Notes: generated from the sequence alone by a model not told the origin. A DNA stretch of 51,425 bases from Sphingobacteriales bacterium TSM_CSM (GCA_002212725.1 MTCR01000115.1:1-51425), one strand, 5' to 3'; shown: positions 8,153 to 17,782, numbered from the stretch's first letter. Translations and numbers: made by a program.

Positions 8153-8977
8153 ATGGAAAATTTACTGGAAAAAATACAACAAACCACACTGCATATACAG
8201 GCAAGAGCACCCTTTGCCCCGCAAGTGGGTATTATTTTAGGAACCGGCTTGGGTAATCTGGTGGGAGAAATTGATATTATTACCGAAATGCCCTACCATA
8301 CCATACCCCACTTTCCGCTCTCTACCGTTGAAAGCCATAGCGGAAAACTCATTTTCGGGTATTTATCGGGTAAGCCCGTAGTGGCCATGCAGGGGCGCTT
8401 TCATTACTACGAAGGGTACTCCATGCAACAGGTTACCTTTCCGGTAAGGGTAATGAAACAATTGGGTATAACCACCCTCTTTATATCAAACGCAGCAGGC
8501 GGCATGGGCAACCACATGAACAAAGGCGATTTAATGATATTGAACGACCACATAAACCTGCACCCCGATAACCCCCTGCGCGGTAAAAATTATGAGGAAC
8601 TGGGCCCGCGTTTTCCGGATATGAGCAACGTGTATGACCAAGCCCTTATTGAAAAAGGACTGGAAATTGCCCGAAAGCACCACATAAGATGTCATGCCGG
8701 CATATATGCCAGCGTGACCGGACCCAACTTAGAAACCAAAGCCGAATATGCCTATTTGCATCATATTGGCGCCAATGCAGTAGGCATGTCAACCGTGCCC
8801 GAAGTGTTGGTAGCCGCTCACGGCAACCTGCCCGTATTTGCCATATCGGTTATTACCGATATTGGATACCCGCCCGAAAGAATTGAATACGTTACCGTTG
8901 AAGACGTAATTGCTGTTGCTAAAGCCGCCGAACCTAAAATGACCATTATTATAAAAGAACTTATTGGGCAGTTGTAA
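8153..8977 (+). CDS. Purine-nucleoside phosphorylase (trimeric, PNP/MTAP family)
   Basis: A 274-residue enzyme that cleaves purine (deoxy)nucleosides with phosphate to base plus (deoxy)ribose 1-phosphate. Family landmarks are all present: ILGTGLG (28-34), HSG (62-64), GRFHYYEG (81-88), SNAAGG (112-117), GPNLETKAEY (190-199), GMSTVPE (211-217). At the base-recognition position the sequence reads VITD with Asp236, where human PNP has Asn243; this could shift preference toward 6-aminopurines but may be a lineage feature. The product 2-deoxyribose 1-phosphate can feed deoC (47407-48078) after isomerisation. The gene seems monocistronic, about 100 bases before the YCII gene. The symbol is left blank because punA and deoD are used inconsistently in this phylum. 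Confidence 0.92.
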   Translation: MENLLEKIQQTTLHIQARAPFAPQVGIILGTGLGNLVGEIDIITEMPYHTIPHFPLSTVESHSGKLIFGYLSGKPVVAMQGRFHYYEGYSMQQVTFPVRVMKQLGITTLFISNAAGGMGNHMNKGDLMILNDHINLHPDNPLRGKNYEELGPRFPDMSNVYDQALIEKGLEIARKHHIRCHAGIYASVTGPNLETKAEYAYLHHIGANAVGMSTVPEVLVAAHGNLPVFAISVITDIGYPPERIEYVTVEDVIAVAKAAEPKMTIIIKELIGQL

Positions 8978-9075
8978 CCCCCTGTTTTATATCTGTAAAA
9001 CTAATTACAACCCTTATTTTACCGGTAAACAAACCGTAAACACCTAACCGCCGTCAAAACGCCGACACTATATAC

Positions 9076-9468
9076 ATGCTTACAACCAACCCCAAAATTA
9101 ACTTTACTCATGAGGGCACAGCAATGGCAGTAACCCCTGACTATATTAATGCTCAAATTGCCAAAATGAAAACCTATACCCTGCTTTTGCTGAAAAGCGG
9201 CCCTAATCGGGGCAATTATACCAATGATGAACTAAACAATCTGCAAGCCGGCCACCTGAAACACATTTTTGAAATGAAACTTTCGGGCAAACTATCTATT
9301 GTAGGGCCTTTGCTCAGCAATGGCAATTTAAGAGGTATTGGCATTTTTAATGCCTCTGAAGAGGAAGTAACACAACTCATGGCAGAAGACCCCTCGGTAA
9401 AAGCAGGACTTTTAACCGTGGAAACACATCCATGGCTTGGATTACCCGGCGATGCTTTACCTGAATGA
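9076..9468 (+). CDS. YCII-related domain protein
   Basis: The 130-residue product matches the YciI-like alpha/beta fold in outline: TYTLLLLKSGPNRG (strand plus loop), then HLKHIFEMKLSGKLSIVGPLL (helix and strand with the family HxxHxxxL pattern and the VGP turn), GIGIFNASEEEVTQLMAEDPSVKAGLL (strand, helix, DPSV turn), and a final strand ending HPWLGLPGD. The family includes dehydrochlorinases and stand-alone proteins of unknown role. The start may be the ATG at 9076 or the internal ATG at 9124; the 16 residues between show no signal peptide. It ends 50 bases before the next gene's ATG. Confidence 0.75.
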   Translation: MLTTNPKINFTHEGTAMAVTPDYINAQIAKMKTYTLLLLKSGPNRGNYTNDELNNLQAGHLKHIFEMKLSGKLSIVGPLLSNGNLRGIGIFNASEEEVTQLMAEDPSVKAGLLTVETHPWLGLPGDALPE

Positions 9469-9518
9469 GCCGTGCCAGCCAACCTTATTTTTCCAAATCC
9501 ATCTTTCCCTGCTGCCTT

Positions 9519-10922
9519 ATGAAATCATTTATACGCCTTGCCTTCCTGTGTTTTGGAGCTATTTGTTGCTGCATGGCAACGGCACAACCCCTTTACCCGG
9601 TGGCAAACCTGCTTTTTAACTGGCGCGATACCACTTTGGTACCCTCTGCTTACTACAACAATACCTACAACGATGTTTGGGGTTTTGTGCAAAACGGACG
9701 AGAGTATGCTGCAATAGGAAGCACCGCCGGCACCCATATTTTTGATGTTACAGACCCGGTAAATGCCTATCAGGCCGATTTTGTGCCGGGCGCTTTTACC
9801 GGCCCCTATGTGGTACACCGAGATTATGATTCCTACAACGGCTATTTATATATGGTATGCGACGAAGGAAGCAGCACCCTGCAAATTGCCGACCTCCGCT
9901 ATCTTCCCGACTCGGTGCATGTGGTCTATGATTCCAATGTGCTGTTTATGCGCTCGCATAATGTGTTTATCGATACCGCAACCGCCAAAATGTATGCCTG
10001 TATTACCAAACATACCGATGAAACCCTGCACGGATTGGAAGTTTTTGACCTGCAAGACCCCACCTCCCCACAGTTTCTGGCAGATTTCAACCTTCGGGCA
10101 CATGATGTATATGTGCAAAACGACACCGTTTATTTGAGTGGTGAAAGTAATGGCTTTTTCATTGTTGACTTTACCAACGTTAACTCCCCTCAGATTATAG
10201 GCTCGCTCACCGATTATGCCGCTTATGGGCAGGGCTACAACCACTCGGGCTGGATAACACAGGATAACAACTTCTACGTATTTGCCGATGAAAACCACGG
10301 CTACCCTATGAAAATGGTGCGCATTGAGGATTTATCGGATATAGAGGTGGTTGCTACCATTTCTTCGGAAATTGACCCCAATTCTATTCCGCATAACCAG
10401 ATTATCAGAGGCAACTACCTCTATGTTTCTTATTACCACGACGGATTGCAGGTGTTTGATGTATCGGACCCTTATAATCCGTTTAAAGTTTGCCAATACA
10501 AAACGTATTTGCCCAATGACCATGATTCGTACCGTGGCGCCTGGGGCGTTTATCCGTTCCTGCCATCGGGGCATATTTTGGTTTCCGATATGCAGTACGG
10601 GCTTTTTGTGTTAGATGTGGGGTTGCAACCCCAATATCCGTCAGGTATAGCAAATGAAGAGGTGAACCCGATGCAATGGTCTGTTTTCCCTTCGCTTTTT
10701 ACCGGCAACCAACTGTATATTACCGCCCGTAGCGCCACTCCCCTGCCCTTTACCGCGCAGGTTTACAACAACGCCGGGCAATTGCTCGTTCATCAATCGT
10801 TCAGCCGGCCGGCAACTCAGGCGCAGCAACTTACACTGCCGCCAAACCTGCCTGCAGGCTGCTTTATAGTAAAAATTGCTTCGGCAAATGGCGTATTTAC
10901 CACTAAGGTTGTTAAAATGTAA
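9519..10922 (+). CDS. Secreted choice-of-anchor B / LVIVD-repeat protein with type IX sorting domain
   Basis: Starting at ATG 9519, 467 residues. A signal peptide (LAFLCFGAICCCMATAQ) is followed by a beta-propeller-like region with repeated LVIVD-type blades: THIFDVTDP, LQIADL, LEVFDLQDPTSPQF, FFIVDFTNVNSPQII, LQVFDVSDPYNPF, LFVLDVG. The last 80 residues (from about 388) form a type A type IX secretion sorting domain: VFPS..., AQVYNNAGQLL, LPAGCFIVKI, TTKVVKM. The product should therefore cross the outer membrane by the type IX system and be surface-attached or released; the secretion genes are not in this window. The frame is open back to 9465, but the signal peptide fixes the start at 9519. 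Substrate or partner unknown. Confidence 0.85.
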   Translation: MKSFIRLAFLCFGAICCCMATAQPLYPVANLLFNWRDTTLVPSAYYNNTYNDVWGFVQNGREYAAIGSTAGTHIFDVTDPVNAYQADFVPGAFTGPYVVHRDYDSYNGYLYMVCDEGSSTLQIADLRYLPDSVHVVYDSNVLFMRSHNVFIDTATAKMYACITKHTDETLHGLEVFDLQDPTSPQFLADFNLRAHDVYVQNDTVYLSGESNGFFIVDFTNVNSPQIIGSLTDYAAYGQGYNHSGWITQDNNFYVFADENHGYPMKMVRIEDLSDIEVVATISSEIDPNSIPHNQIIRGNYLYVSYYHDGLQVFDVSDPYNPFKVCQYKTYLPNDHDSYRGAWGVYPFLPSGHILVSDMQYGLFVLDVGLQPQYPSGIANEEVNPMQWSVFPSLFTGNQLYITARSATPLPFTAQVYNNAGQLLVHQSFSRPATQAQQLTLPPNLPAGCFIVKIASANGVFTTKVVKM

Positions 10923-12966
10923 GAGGCATACCTTGAGTTTGCGGCACTTCTGGTGCTGTTTTTGCTGCCTGCTGTTTTTGCAGGGCGCCCCGGCGCTGTA
11001 TGCCCAAATATTGCAACGAGACAGCATTATGGCCGACTCGCGTTATCGGGATATTTATTTTACCTCCGACAGGTATGCGTTAAGCCCCTTTCAGCATCCC
11101 GATACCGGTTTGTTCTGGTTTCCGTTCTACAGCCCCATACAACAACCGGGCGCCGGTGGCCGGCAAATTGGCAACAATGGGCAGGCAGCCTTTAGCCAAC
11201 TGTTTACCTACAACAAGCAAATAGGGTTTCATAGCGGTTTCAGGCAGTTTGACCAATACGCCCTTACGCGCGACTCGGTGCTGTATTATGCAGGAAAATA
11301 TCCGTATGCCCAATTAAAATACACCATTGGCGGGCAGGAAGAGCAAAGCGCCCGTATTGCCTTTGCGCAGGCAATAACCCCAAACCTGCGCTACTTTTTT
11401 AACTACCGAATGTTAAACAGCCCCGGTGCCTTTAGAAGACAACGCGCCAACCACCAAAACTTAAGCGCCTCGGTATGGTACAAAACCGCCAACAGCCGCT
11501 ATAATGCACTGGCCTATTTCTTAAACAATGCCGCTACCGTGCAGCAAAACGGCGGCGTTTTGGCAGAACAACTGCGGCTGGGCGATACCATAAACGTAAT
11601 TTTAGACGAACTGCTGCTGCCCCGTTCAAACGTGGTGCCGGTACAATTGGCAAATGCCGAAAACCGGCAACGCAGCAATGAAATGTTGCTACAACAAACA
11701 TACGACTGGGGAACCTATTTTACCCAACAGGTTAATGATACGCTGCAAGTTAAAACCCTGTTTCCGGTGTTTAGAATTGGACATGCGTTTAGCACAGGGA
11801 AAGAAAAAAACGTGTATAAAGACAGTCAGCCCCCTGTATCGGGTTTTTACCCCGATTTTTTCATCAGCCGAAGCAAAACGGCCGACTCGCTCAGCACACA
11901 ACAATTTACCAACGAGTTTTTCGTGAGTTGGTTTGGTAAAAAAACAGCCCCCGACAGCGCCGCTTACCTGCGTACAACCACTATGAGAGCCGGGTTTACC
12001 CACCAACTTATTCGGGTTAACCGCTTTATTACCCAAGATACCATTCCAATACAAACCATAACGTTGGGCAACAACAATACCTATACCACCAACCGCGATA
12101 CCATTTACCGTGTTATAGAGCATAAAGACCCGCTCAACAGCGGAACCCTTACTTTTTTGTTTCAAAGCAACCCGCACAACCGTTTTTTGCAGTACAACGC
12201 ACAGGCAAAATACGCCTTGTTTGGATTTAACCTGGCCGATTTTTGGGTAAACACCAATGTGAGGCTGCAAATTTCGCCCAAAGTTGGCGGCATAAAGGGA
12301 AGGCTCATTGCCAGCCGCCTGACGCCCGATTACATCAACGAGTTTTATTTTTCCAACCATTTCAGGTGGCAAAACAACTTTAACAAAATAAATGCCCTGC
12401 AACTGTGGGCAACGTACTTTAACACAGCCTTAAACCTCGAAACAGGATATGCCAACCACACTTTTACCAACTACATAGTGTGGAACGAAGCCGCACAACC
12501 ACAGCAATTGCCCGATGCCATTAACATCAGCCAGTTTTACCTGCAACACCATGCCGCATGGAAAGGCCTGCACCTGCACACCTGGGCAGCCCTGCAGTTT
12601 TCAGGTACAGATAAGGTGCAGTTGCCCCTGCTTAATTACCAAAACCTGTTTTACTGGCGAAAAAATCTGTTCCGGAATGCGCTTACGGCAGAATTGGGCT
12701 TTTTGTTTTACCTCAACACCGCCTATTTTGCCAATGCCTATGCGCCCGCCACCGGACAATTTTACCTCCAAAACACCGAAAAAATTGACTGGTACCCGGT
12801 GGCCGATGTGTATGGCGTTTTTAAAGTAAAACGAGTGCGACTGTTTGTAAAAATGGAGCATGTAAACCAAGGGTTACTAAAACGCAAAAGCTATTTTACC
12901 GCACCCCATTACCCGGGCATCGACCGCGTTTTCAGGTTCGGGGCATCATGGATGTTTTATGATTGA
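10888..12966 (+). CDS. Putative porin (Bacteroidota outer-membrane beta-barrel family)
   Basis: About 690 residues. A hydrophobic signal segment (CCFCCLLFLQGAPALYAQ) is followed by a long stretch of alternating hydrophobic and polar residues rich in Tyr, Phe, Asn and Gln, ending in a C-terminal aromatic strand (FRFGASWMFY). Size and pattern match the Bacteroidota putative porin family. The start is uncertain: ATG 10888 overlaps the preceding gene by 35 bases and gives a long n-region, while TTG 10933 lies just after that gene's stop at 10922 and gives a more normal signal peptide. Overlap or near-contact suggests co-transcription with the LVIVD protein. The gene ends 78 bases before the convergent TauE/SafE gene with no clear hairpin between. 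Confidence 0.75.
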   Translation: MAYLPLRLLKCKRHTLSLRHFWCCFCCLLFLQGAPALYAQILQRDSIMADSRYRDIYFTSDRYALSPFQHPDTGLFWFPFYSPIQQPGAGGRQIGNNGQAAFSQLFTYNKQIGFHSGFRQFDQYALTRDSVLYYAGKYPYAQLKYTIGGQEEQSARIAFAQAITPNLRYFFNYRMLNSPGAFRRQRANHQNLSASVWYKTANSRYNALAYFLNNAATVQQNGGVLAEQLRLGDTINVILDELLLPRSNVVPVQLANAENRQRSNEMLLQQTYDWGTYFTQQVNDTLQVKTLFPVFRIGHAFSTGKEKNVYKDSQPPVSGFYPDFFISRSKTADSLSTQQFTNEFFVSWFGKKTAPDSAAYLRTTTMRAGFTHQLIRVNRFITQDTIPIQTITLGNNNTYTTNRDTIYRVIEHKDPLNSGTLTFLFQSNPHNRFLQYNAQAKYALFGFNLADFWVNTNVRLQISPKVGGIKGRLIASRLTPDYINEFYFSNHFRWQNNFNKINALQLWATYFNTALNLETGYANHTFTNYIVWNEAAQPQQLPDAINISQFYLQHHAAWKGLHLHTWAALQFSGTDKVQLPLLNYQNLFYWRKNLFRNALTAELGFLFYLNTAYFANAYAPATGQFYLQNTEKIDWYPVADVYGVFKVKRVRLFVKMEHVNQGLLKRKSYFTAPHYPGIDRVFRFGASWMFYD

Positions 12967-13044
12967 TGCGGCTACGTTTTGCCATTTATACACAACCCGA
13001 ACATTAGTCGTAAATTATTGACAAAACCTTTGTTTCCCCTGTCA

Positions 13045-13821
13045 TCACCCTGCAAAATTGCGCCCGAAATGCACAATAGCCACTATAATTACGGCAATAA
13101 GCAGCACCCGTATCCATTGGTTGGCAGTGGGCATATTAACGGCAAAGGTAGCTGCCAGCCAGGCTCCAACAGCTTGTCCGGCGGTGAGCAGCAGCCCAAG
13201 AAACCAGTTTACCTGCCCGTTTATGATAAAAATGAACAAGGCCGGCAGGGTAAAAGCAAATACCAACAGGCTTTTAATACTGTTGGCCTGGTTAAGGCTG
13301 TAACCTGCCCCTAAAACCAGCGCCGCCAAAATAAGAATACCTACACCTGCCTGTATAAAACCGCCATACAACCCAACTGCAAACATAAGCATTACGGTTT
13401 TTGTGCTGCGCAGGCGTTTGGGGTGTGGTGTTTCTGCTGCCAGCCAGCGCTCGGGGTCTTTAATTACCAAATATAACAATACAACCATGAGGCTTGCCAG
13501 GCAGAGGTTGAGGTATTTTTCGTTTAACTCAACTGCCAACTGTGCGCCGGCTATGGAGCCGGCTACGGCCGGCGTTATTAGCCACCATAGTTCTGCGCCG
13601 CCTGTATGCACTCCTTTTTTTCTGAACGTAAGATACCCCGTAAGGCTTTGTGCCGCTACGCCCACGCGGTTGGTTCCGTTGGCCATGCCTGCGGGCAAAC
13701 CCAGCAAGGCCAGCATAGGCAAGGTTATGGCAGAGCCGTTGCCGGCCAAGGTATTAATAACACCGGCCGCCAACCCGGCCAGCGCACCCAACAGGTAAAC
13801 ATACCACGGAATGGAATCCAT
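13045..13821 (-). CDS. TauE/SafE family permease
   Basis: A 258-residue membrane protein with about eight hydrophobic helices in two halves, the TauE/SafE (DUF81) arrangement. Each half starts with a Gly-rich helix: GALAGLAAGVINTLAGNGS near the N terminus and FAVGLYGGFIQAGVGILIL in the middle. Family members export sulfite, sulfoacetate or related organosulfur anions; the substrate here cannot be read from sequence. The start is ATG 13821 rather than TTG 13828-13830, because it is the first ATG and sits two codons inside. It lies 21 bases after the HI0933-type gene stop, so the two form an operon. Confidence 0.85.
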   Translation of the reverse strand: MDSIPWYVYLLGALAGLAAGVINTLAGNGSAITLPMLALLGLPAGMANGTNRVGVAAQSLTGYLTFRKKGVHTGGAELWWLITPAVAGSIAGAQLAVELNEKYLNLCLASLMVVLLYLVIKDPERWLAAETPHPKRLRSTKTVMLMFAVGLYGGFIQAGVGILILAALVLGAGYSLNQANSIKSLLVFAFTLPALFIFIINGQVNWFLGLLLTAGQAVGAWLAATFAVNMPTANQWIRVLLIAVIIVAIVHFGRNFAG

Positions 13822-13842
13822 AAAAAGCAATGGTTTTTCGGG

Positions 13843-15108
13843 TTAAAAATGGTTTTCGGGTTCAAAACCGGCAGTTGCCTGCTGCGCCATACTGTTTCCG
13901 GCAATCCGGCCACAAGTCCACGCTGCCTGAAAATTAAATCCGCCGGTAATGGCATCAATATCTAAGGTTTCGCCGGCAAAATACAGGCGCGGAAACAATT
14001 TGCTTTCCATGGTTTTAAAATTTACCTCGCTCAGGCGCACCCCACCGCAGGTTACAAACTCTTCTTTAAACGTACTTTTACCGCTTACGGGCAGTACGGT
14101 TTGCGTAAGTTGGCTCACCAGTTGTTGCAATTGCTTTTTCGATACATCGGCCCAACGCAGGTTTTCGGGTATGCCGCTTTGGGAGGCAAGGCGTTTCCAG
14201 AGGCGCAGCGGCAGGTTAAACAAGGCATGAGCCTGTAGTGCCCGCGCGGCATATTGGCTTTTATATTGTGCCAGTAATTGCGCCACACTTTGGGCAGGCA
14301 GGTGGTTTATCCAGTTTATTTCCACGTTAAACCGGTAGTTCAGGTTATGCAGTTCTCTTGCACCCCAGGCAGATAACCGCAGCACCGCCGGACCGCTAAG
14401 CCCCCAATGGGTAATGAGCAAGTTGCCCGCAGCCTGTAGTTTGGTTTGCGGAACTTTAACCGCAACCTGTGGTATGGTAATGCCTGCCAGCTCATGCAGC
14501 AACGGGTGCGCAATATTGAAAGTAAACAACGATGGAACCGGCGTTTCTATAGTATGGCCTAAACCCGATAAAAGCTGCCACATTTGCGTACTGCTGCCCG
14601 ATGCCACCAACACACAGTATGCGGCAATGGTTTGGTTATTGCCGGTTTGCAGCAGCCAATCGGCATTTTGTGTTTGGGGCGGGGTAATGCCTGTAATACC
14701 AAGATTGGGGTAAATGGTAACGCCATATTTTGGGGCGGCATTGGTCAGGCAATCAACTATTGTCTGCGAGTTGTCGGTAACCGGAAACATCCGCCCATCG
14801 GGTTCAGTTTTGAGAGCAACCCCCTGTGCCTTAAACCAATCAATGGTGTGCTTCGGGTTAAAACGATGAAAAGGCGCTATAAGTTCGTGAGCGCCCCGGG
14901 GGTAATTTTTTACCAGTTCGTCCACATCAAAACAGGCATGGGTAACATTGCAACGCCCCCCGCCCGAAACCCTTACCTTGGCAAGTATATGGCGGCTTTT
15001 TTCCAGTATGAGTACCGGCCGGCGCTGTTGCAACTGTGCGCAGGTAATAGCGGCAAAAAAACCGGCCGCACCGCCCCCAATTACCACTACCGGTGTTGCT
15101 GATGCCAT
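13843..15108 (-). CDS. NAD(P)/FAD-dependent oxidoreductase, HI0933/BaiN family
   Basis: A 421-residue flavoprotein. The N-terminal dinucleotide-binding motif is VVIGGGAAGFFAA, followed by LEKSRHILAKVRVSGGGRC, the second glycine motif typical of the HI0933 family. The C-terminal FAD-contacting segment reads LYFAGETLDIDAITGGFN with the usual A-WxxGRIAG close. Family members are predicted flavin oxidoreductases; BaiN acts in bile-acid dehydroxylation, but most have no assigned substrate. Start ATG 15108 is preferred over TTG 15120. First gene of a two-gene minus-strand operon with the TauE/SafE permease; nothing else hints at the substrate. Confidence 0.85.
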   Translation of the reverse strand: MASATPVVVIGGGAAGFFAAITCAQLQQRRPVLILEKSRHILAKVRVSGGGRCNVTHACFDVDELVKNYPRGAHELIAPFHRFNPKHTIDWFKAQGVALKTEPDGRMFPVTDNSQTIVDCLTNAAPKYGVTIYPNLGITGITPPQTQNADWLLQTGNNQTIAAYCVLVASGSSTQMWQLLSGLGHTIETPVPSLFTFNIAHPLLHELAGITIPQVAVKVPQTKLQAAGNLLITHWGLSGPAVLRLSAWGARELHNLNYRFNVEINWINHLPAQSVAQLLAQYKSQYAARALQAHALFNLPLRLWKRLASQSGIPENLRWADVSKKQLQQLVSQLTQTVLPVSGKSTFKEEFVTCGGVRLSEVNFKTMESKLFPRLYFAGETLDIDAITGGFNFQAAWTCGRIAGNSMAQQATAGFEPENHF

Positions 15109-15185
15109 ATATTGTAACAATTTAACGCCGGTGCGAAACTAACAAAACTTTTTGGCGCTGCCAAACCACATAACTTTCTTCTCTT

Positions 15186-15220
15186 TTTGAAAGTAAAAAC
15201 AAGTAAAACCCGTACCTTTA
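15186..15220 (+). promoter_or_regulatory. Candidate promoter of the penicillin-acylase-family gene
   Basis: TTTG at 15186-15189 and TACCTTTA at 15213-15220 are 23 bases apart; the last base deviates from TAnnTTTG. A start near 15227 would give a leader of about 50 bases. Confidence 0.35.
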
Positions 15221-15278
15221 AAGGCCATACTGCTTAGCCGCCGCAACAGGCGGAATTTCATTTACCAAAACCTGTTTT

Positions 15279-17657
15279 ATGTCGGTATTATTTGATATAC
15301 TTGGAACTGCCGGAAAAGCGGGACTGTATAACCTTAGCCGCCGTAGTTTACCTCAAACCGCCGGCACCACCAAACTGCAAGGGCTGAAAGATGAGGTAGA
15401 AATTATTCGCGACCATTGGGGCATTCCGCACATATATGCAAAAAATCTTCCCGATTTATTGTTTGCCCAAGGGTTTTCCCACGCACAGGAGCGCTTCTGG
15501 CAAATGGAACTGAACCGGCGGGCTGCCACCGGCACACTGAGCGAAGTATTTGGCGATATAGCGCTTAACACCGATATTGCCAGCCGCACTTTTGGCTTTG
15601 CCCGGTTGGGTAAAGAAGATATAGAGGTTTTGCCGGCAACCTTGCGCAACCTGCTGCAGGCGTATGTAAATGGCATAAACTGTTTTTTAACCCACCACAA
15701 AAACCGCGTTTCGGTAGAGTTTAGCCTGCTGCGCTTTGCACCTAAACCCTGGACACTGGAAGATACCATGGCATTTGCAAGGCTTATGAACTGGCAACTG
15801 TCGCACGCATGGCAAGGAGAGTTAATTCGGGCAAATTTTGCCGATTTGGTTGGCGCCGAACTTGCCGCCGAACTCGATATTCAGTATCCGGCCGGCAACC
15901 CCTCTATCTTACAGAAAAGCATAGAGGTGAACAATCCTGTGCTAAGCGGTGCAAACAGTCCGTTTCTGAAACAGAACAATGGCAGCAACTCATGGGCAAT
16001 ATCGGGCAACCTTACCGAAAGCGGCCAACCGCTGCTTGCCAACGATCCGCACCTGCATTTGGGCACGCCGGCCATCTGGTACGAAAACCATTTGCATTGC
16101 CCCCAGCTGCACTGCACCGGTGTAACCATTGCCGGTATGCCGCTGGTGCTTATTGGCCATAACGAAAACTTAGCCTGGGGCATTACCCTGGCTTATACCG
16201 ATGGGGAAGACCTGTTTGTTGAAAAATTTACCGATTTTGAACAAGGGCTGTATCAATACAAAAATACCGTTGAACGGGCACAAATTATAACAGAGTCCAT
16301 TGCTGTAAAAGGCCGCAAAGAACCGCATATTGCACAGGTTTGCATTACCCGTCACGGGCCGGTGGTTTCTGATGTGGTGGGTTACCCACAACACCGGCTG
16401 GCGTTGCAATCTGTTGCATTGCAACCGCGCTTGTCCTATTTCAGGGGGTGGTGGCAGCTAAATATGGCAAAAGATTACACCGATTTTGTACATGCGGTAA
16501 GTTTTTTATCGGCGCCGCAATTAAACATTGTTTTTGCCGATACTGCGGGCAATATTGGCTATTGGCTCACCGGAAAAGCCCCTGTGAGGCAAGCCGGCAA
16601 TGGCAAATTGCCCGTGCCCGGCTGGACGGGTGAATATGAATGGACCGGTTTTGTGCCTTTTACCGAAATGCCGCACGCCCTCAACCCACAAAAAGGCTAC
16701 GTTATTACCGCCAACAACCGCATTATTCCCGATGATTACCCCTATTTTTTGGGCGATGTGTGGATGAACGGCTACCGCGCAAACCGGCTGGAACAGTTAA
16801 TAACCCAACACACCAACATTAGCCCCAATGATTGCCGCCATATGCAAACCGATGTTTTTTGCATACCGGGTAAAATAATGGCAGGCATGTTTAAAGAACT
16901 CTTGCCGCAAGCCGCCCAACTGCCGCCCCGCTATTGGCGCAGTTGGTACCTGCTTGCCGATTGGGACGGTTACCTTACCCCACACACAATTGGCGGAACT
17001 ATTTATGAACTGGTGCGAAAGTTTGCCGTACAAAACCTGCTCGAAAATGCCATTAGCGCCGAGTGGCTGCTGCGCTTTACCGGTAAAGGAATTGACCCCG
17101 TGCTCAAAAATTTCAGCGAGCAAATGGGACATGATATAACGGCTTTGCTGCGCATACTAAACAACCCCGATAGCCTTTGGCTAAAAAAATACGACGGCAG
17201 AAATGCCCTGCTCCAAAAAAGCCTGATGATGGCCACCAACTGGCTTACCGACCACTTAGGCAGCAACCCCGAAAAATGGGAGTGGGGCAAATTGCATACC
17301 ATGATTGCTCCGCACGCACTTGGGGTAAAAAAACCGTTTGACAAAGTGTTTAACATTGGACCCATACCTATGGGTGGCGATGGCGATACCCCGCTACAGG
17401 CCGGCACACCCGAAAACGAAATTCCCAATACCCATGTGGTAAGTGCCTCGTACAGGCAGGTAATAGACCTTGGCAACCTGTCGCATTCTATGGCAGTGTT
17501 GCCAACCGGACAATCGGGGCATTTGGGCAGCCCGCACTATAAAGACCAAAACCACCTTTGGCTTACAGGCCAACTGCGCCCCATGTTGTGGAACCGCGAG
17601 CAGGTGGTGGCTTACAGTAACCAAAAACTGATTTTAGAACCTATGCAGGCGGTGTAA
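15279..17657 (+). CDS. Penicillin acylase (amidase) family protein, Ntn hydrolase
   Basis: A 792-residue protein with the penicillin-acylase layout: alpha-chain region (IRDHWGIPHIYAKN, FAQGFSHAQERFWQME, FGDIAL), a linker, then the beta-chain start at Ser236 in GSNSWAISG, followed by PLLANDPHL. In the family the precursor cuts itself before this Ser, which becomes the N-terminal nucleophile of an amide hydrolase. Known substrates include penicillins, cephalosporin side chains and acyl-homoserine lactones; the substrate here is not predictable. Odd point: the N terminus (MSVLFDILGTAGKAGLYNL) has no convincing signal peptide or anchor, and the frame is closed by TAA at 15219-15221 with no ATG between, whereas most family members are exported. 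It is convergent with ssb, with a hairpin between. Confidence 0.85.
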   Translation: MSVLFDILGTAGKAGLYNLSRRSLPQTAGTTKLQGLKDEVEIIRDHWGIPHIYAKNLPDLLFAQGFSHAQERFWQMELNRRAATGTLSEVFGDIALNTDIASRTFGFARLGKEDIEVLPATLRNLLQAYVNGINCFLTHHKNRVSVEFSLLRFAPKPWTLEDTMAFARLMNWQLSHAWQGELIRANFADLVGAELAAELDIQYPAGNPSILQKSIEVNNPVLSGANSPFLKQNNGSNSWAISGNLTESGQPLLANDPHLHLGTPAIWYENHLHCPQLHCTGVTIAGMPLVLIGHNENLAWGITLAYTDGEDLFVEKFTDFEQGLYQYKNTVERAQIITESIAVKGRKEPHIAQVCITRHGPVVSDVVGYPQHRLALQSVALQPRLSYFRGWWQLNMAKDYTDFVHAVSFLSAPQLNIVFADTAGNIGYWLTGKAPVRQAGNGKLPVPGWTGEYEWTGFVPFTEMPHALNPQKGYVITANNRIIPDDYPYFLGDVWMNGYRANRLEQLITQHTNISPNDCRHMQTDVFCIPGKIMAGMFKELLPQAAQLPPRYWRSWYLLADWDGYLTPHTIGGTIYELVRKFAVQNLLENAISAEWLLRFTGKGIDPVLKNFSEQMGHDITALLRILNNPDSLWLKKYDGRNALLQKSLMMATNWLTDHLGSNPEKWEWGKLHTMIAPHALGVKKPFDKVFNIGPIPMGGDGDTPLQAGTPENEIPNTHVVSASYRQVIDLGNLSHSMAVLPTGQSGHLGSPHYKDQNHLWLTGQLRPMLWNREQVVAYSNQKLILEPMQAV

Positions 17658-17750
17658 AATAGCAGTACTGCGGGCACAAGGCTAAATGCAAAACCTGTAT
17701 TGCAAGGAAAGGTAAAGATAAAACAGACCCGTGTAACCGGTATAAAAAGA

Positions 17751-17782
17751 CAAAAGCCCGTTCTATATTAAACAGGCTTTTG
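17751..17782 (-). terminator. Hairpin between penicillin-acylase gene and ssb
   Basis: CAAAAGCC (17751-17758) pairs with GGCTTTTG (17775-17782) around a 16-base loop. On the minus strand it is followed by TCTTTTT, a U-tract for ssb; on the plus strand by a weaker T-poor run. It probably ends ssb transcription and may also stop the plus-strand gene. Confidence 0.6.

Noticed and set aside
8023..8256. 77-residue hydrophobic frame upstream of and into the purine nucleoside phosphorylase gene
   Set aside because: It overlaps the real start of a well-supported gene, shows no family features, and its hydrophobicity follows from AT-rich DNA.
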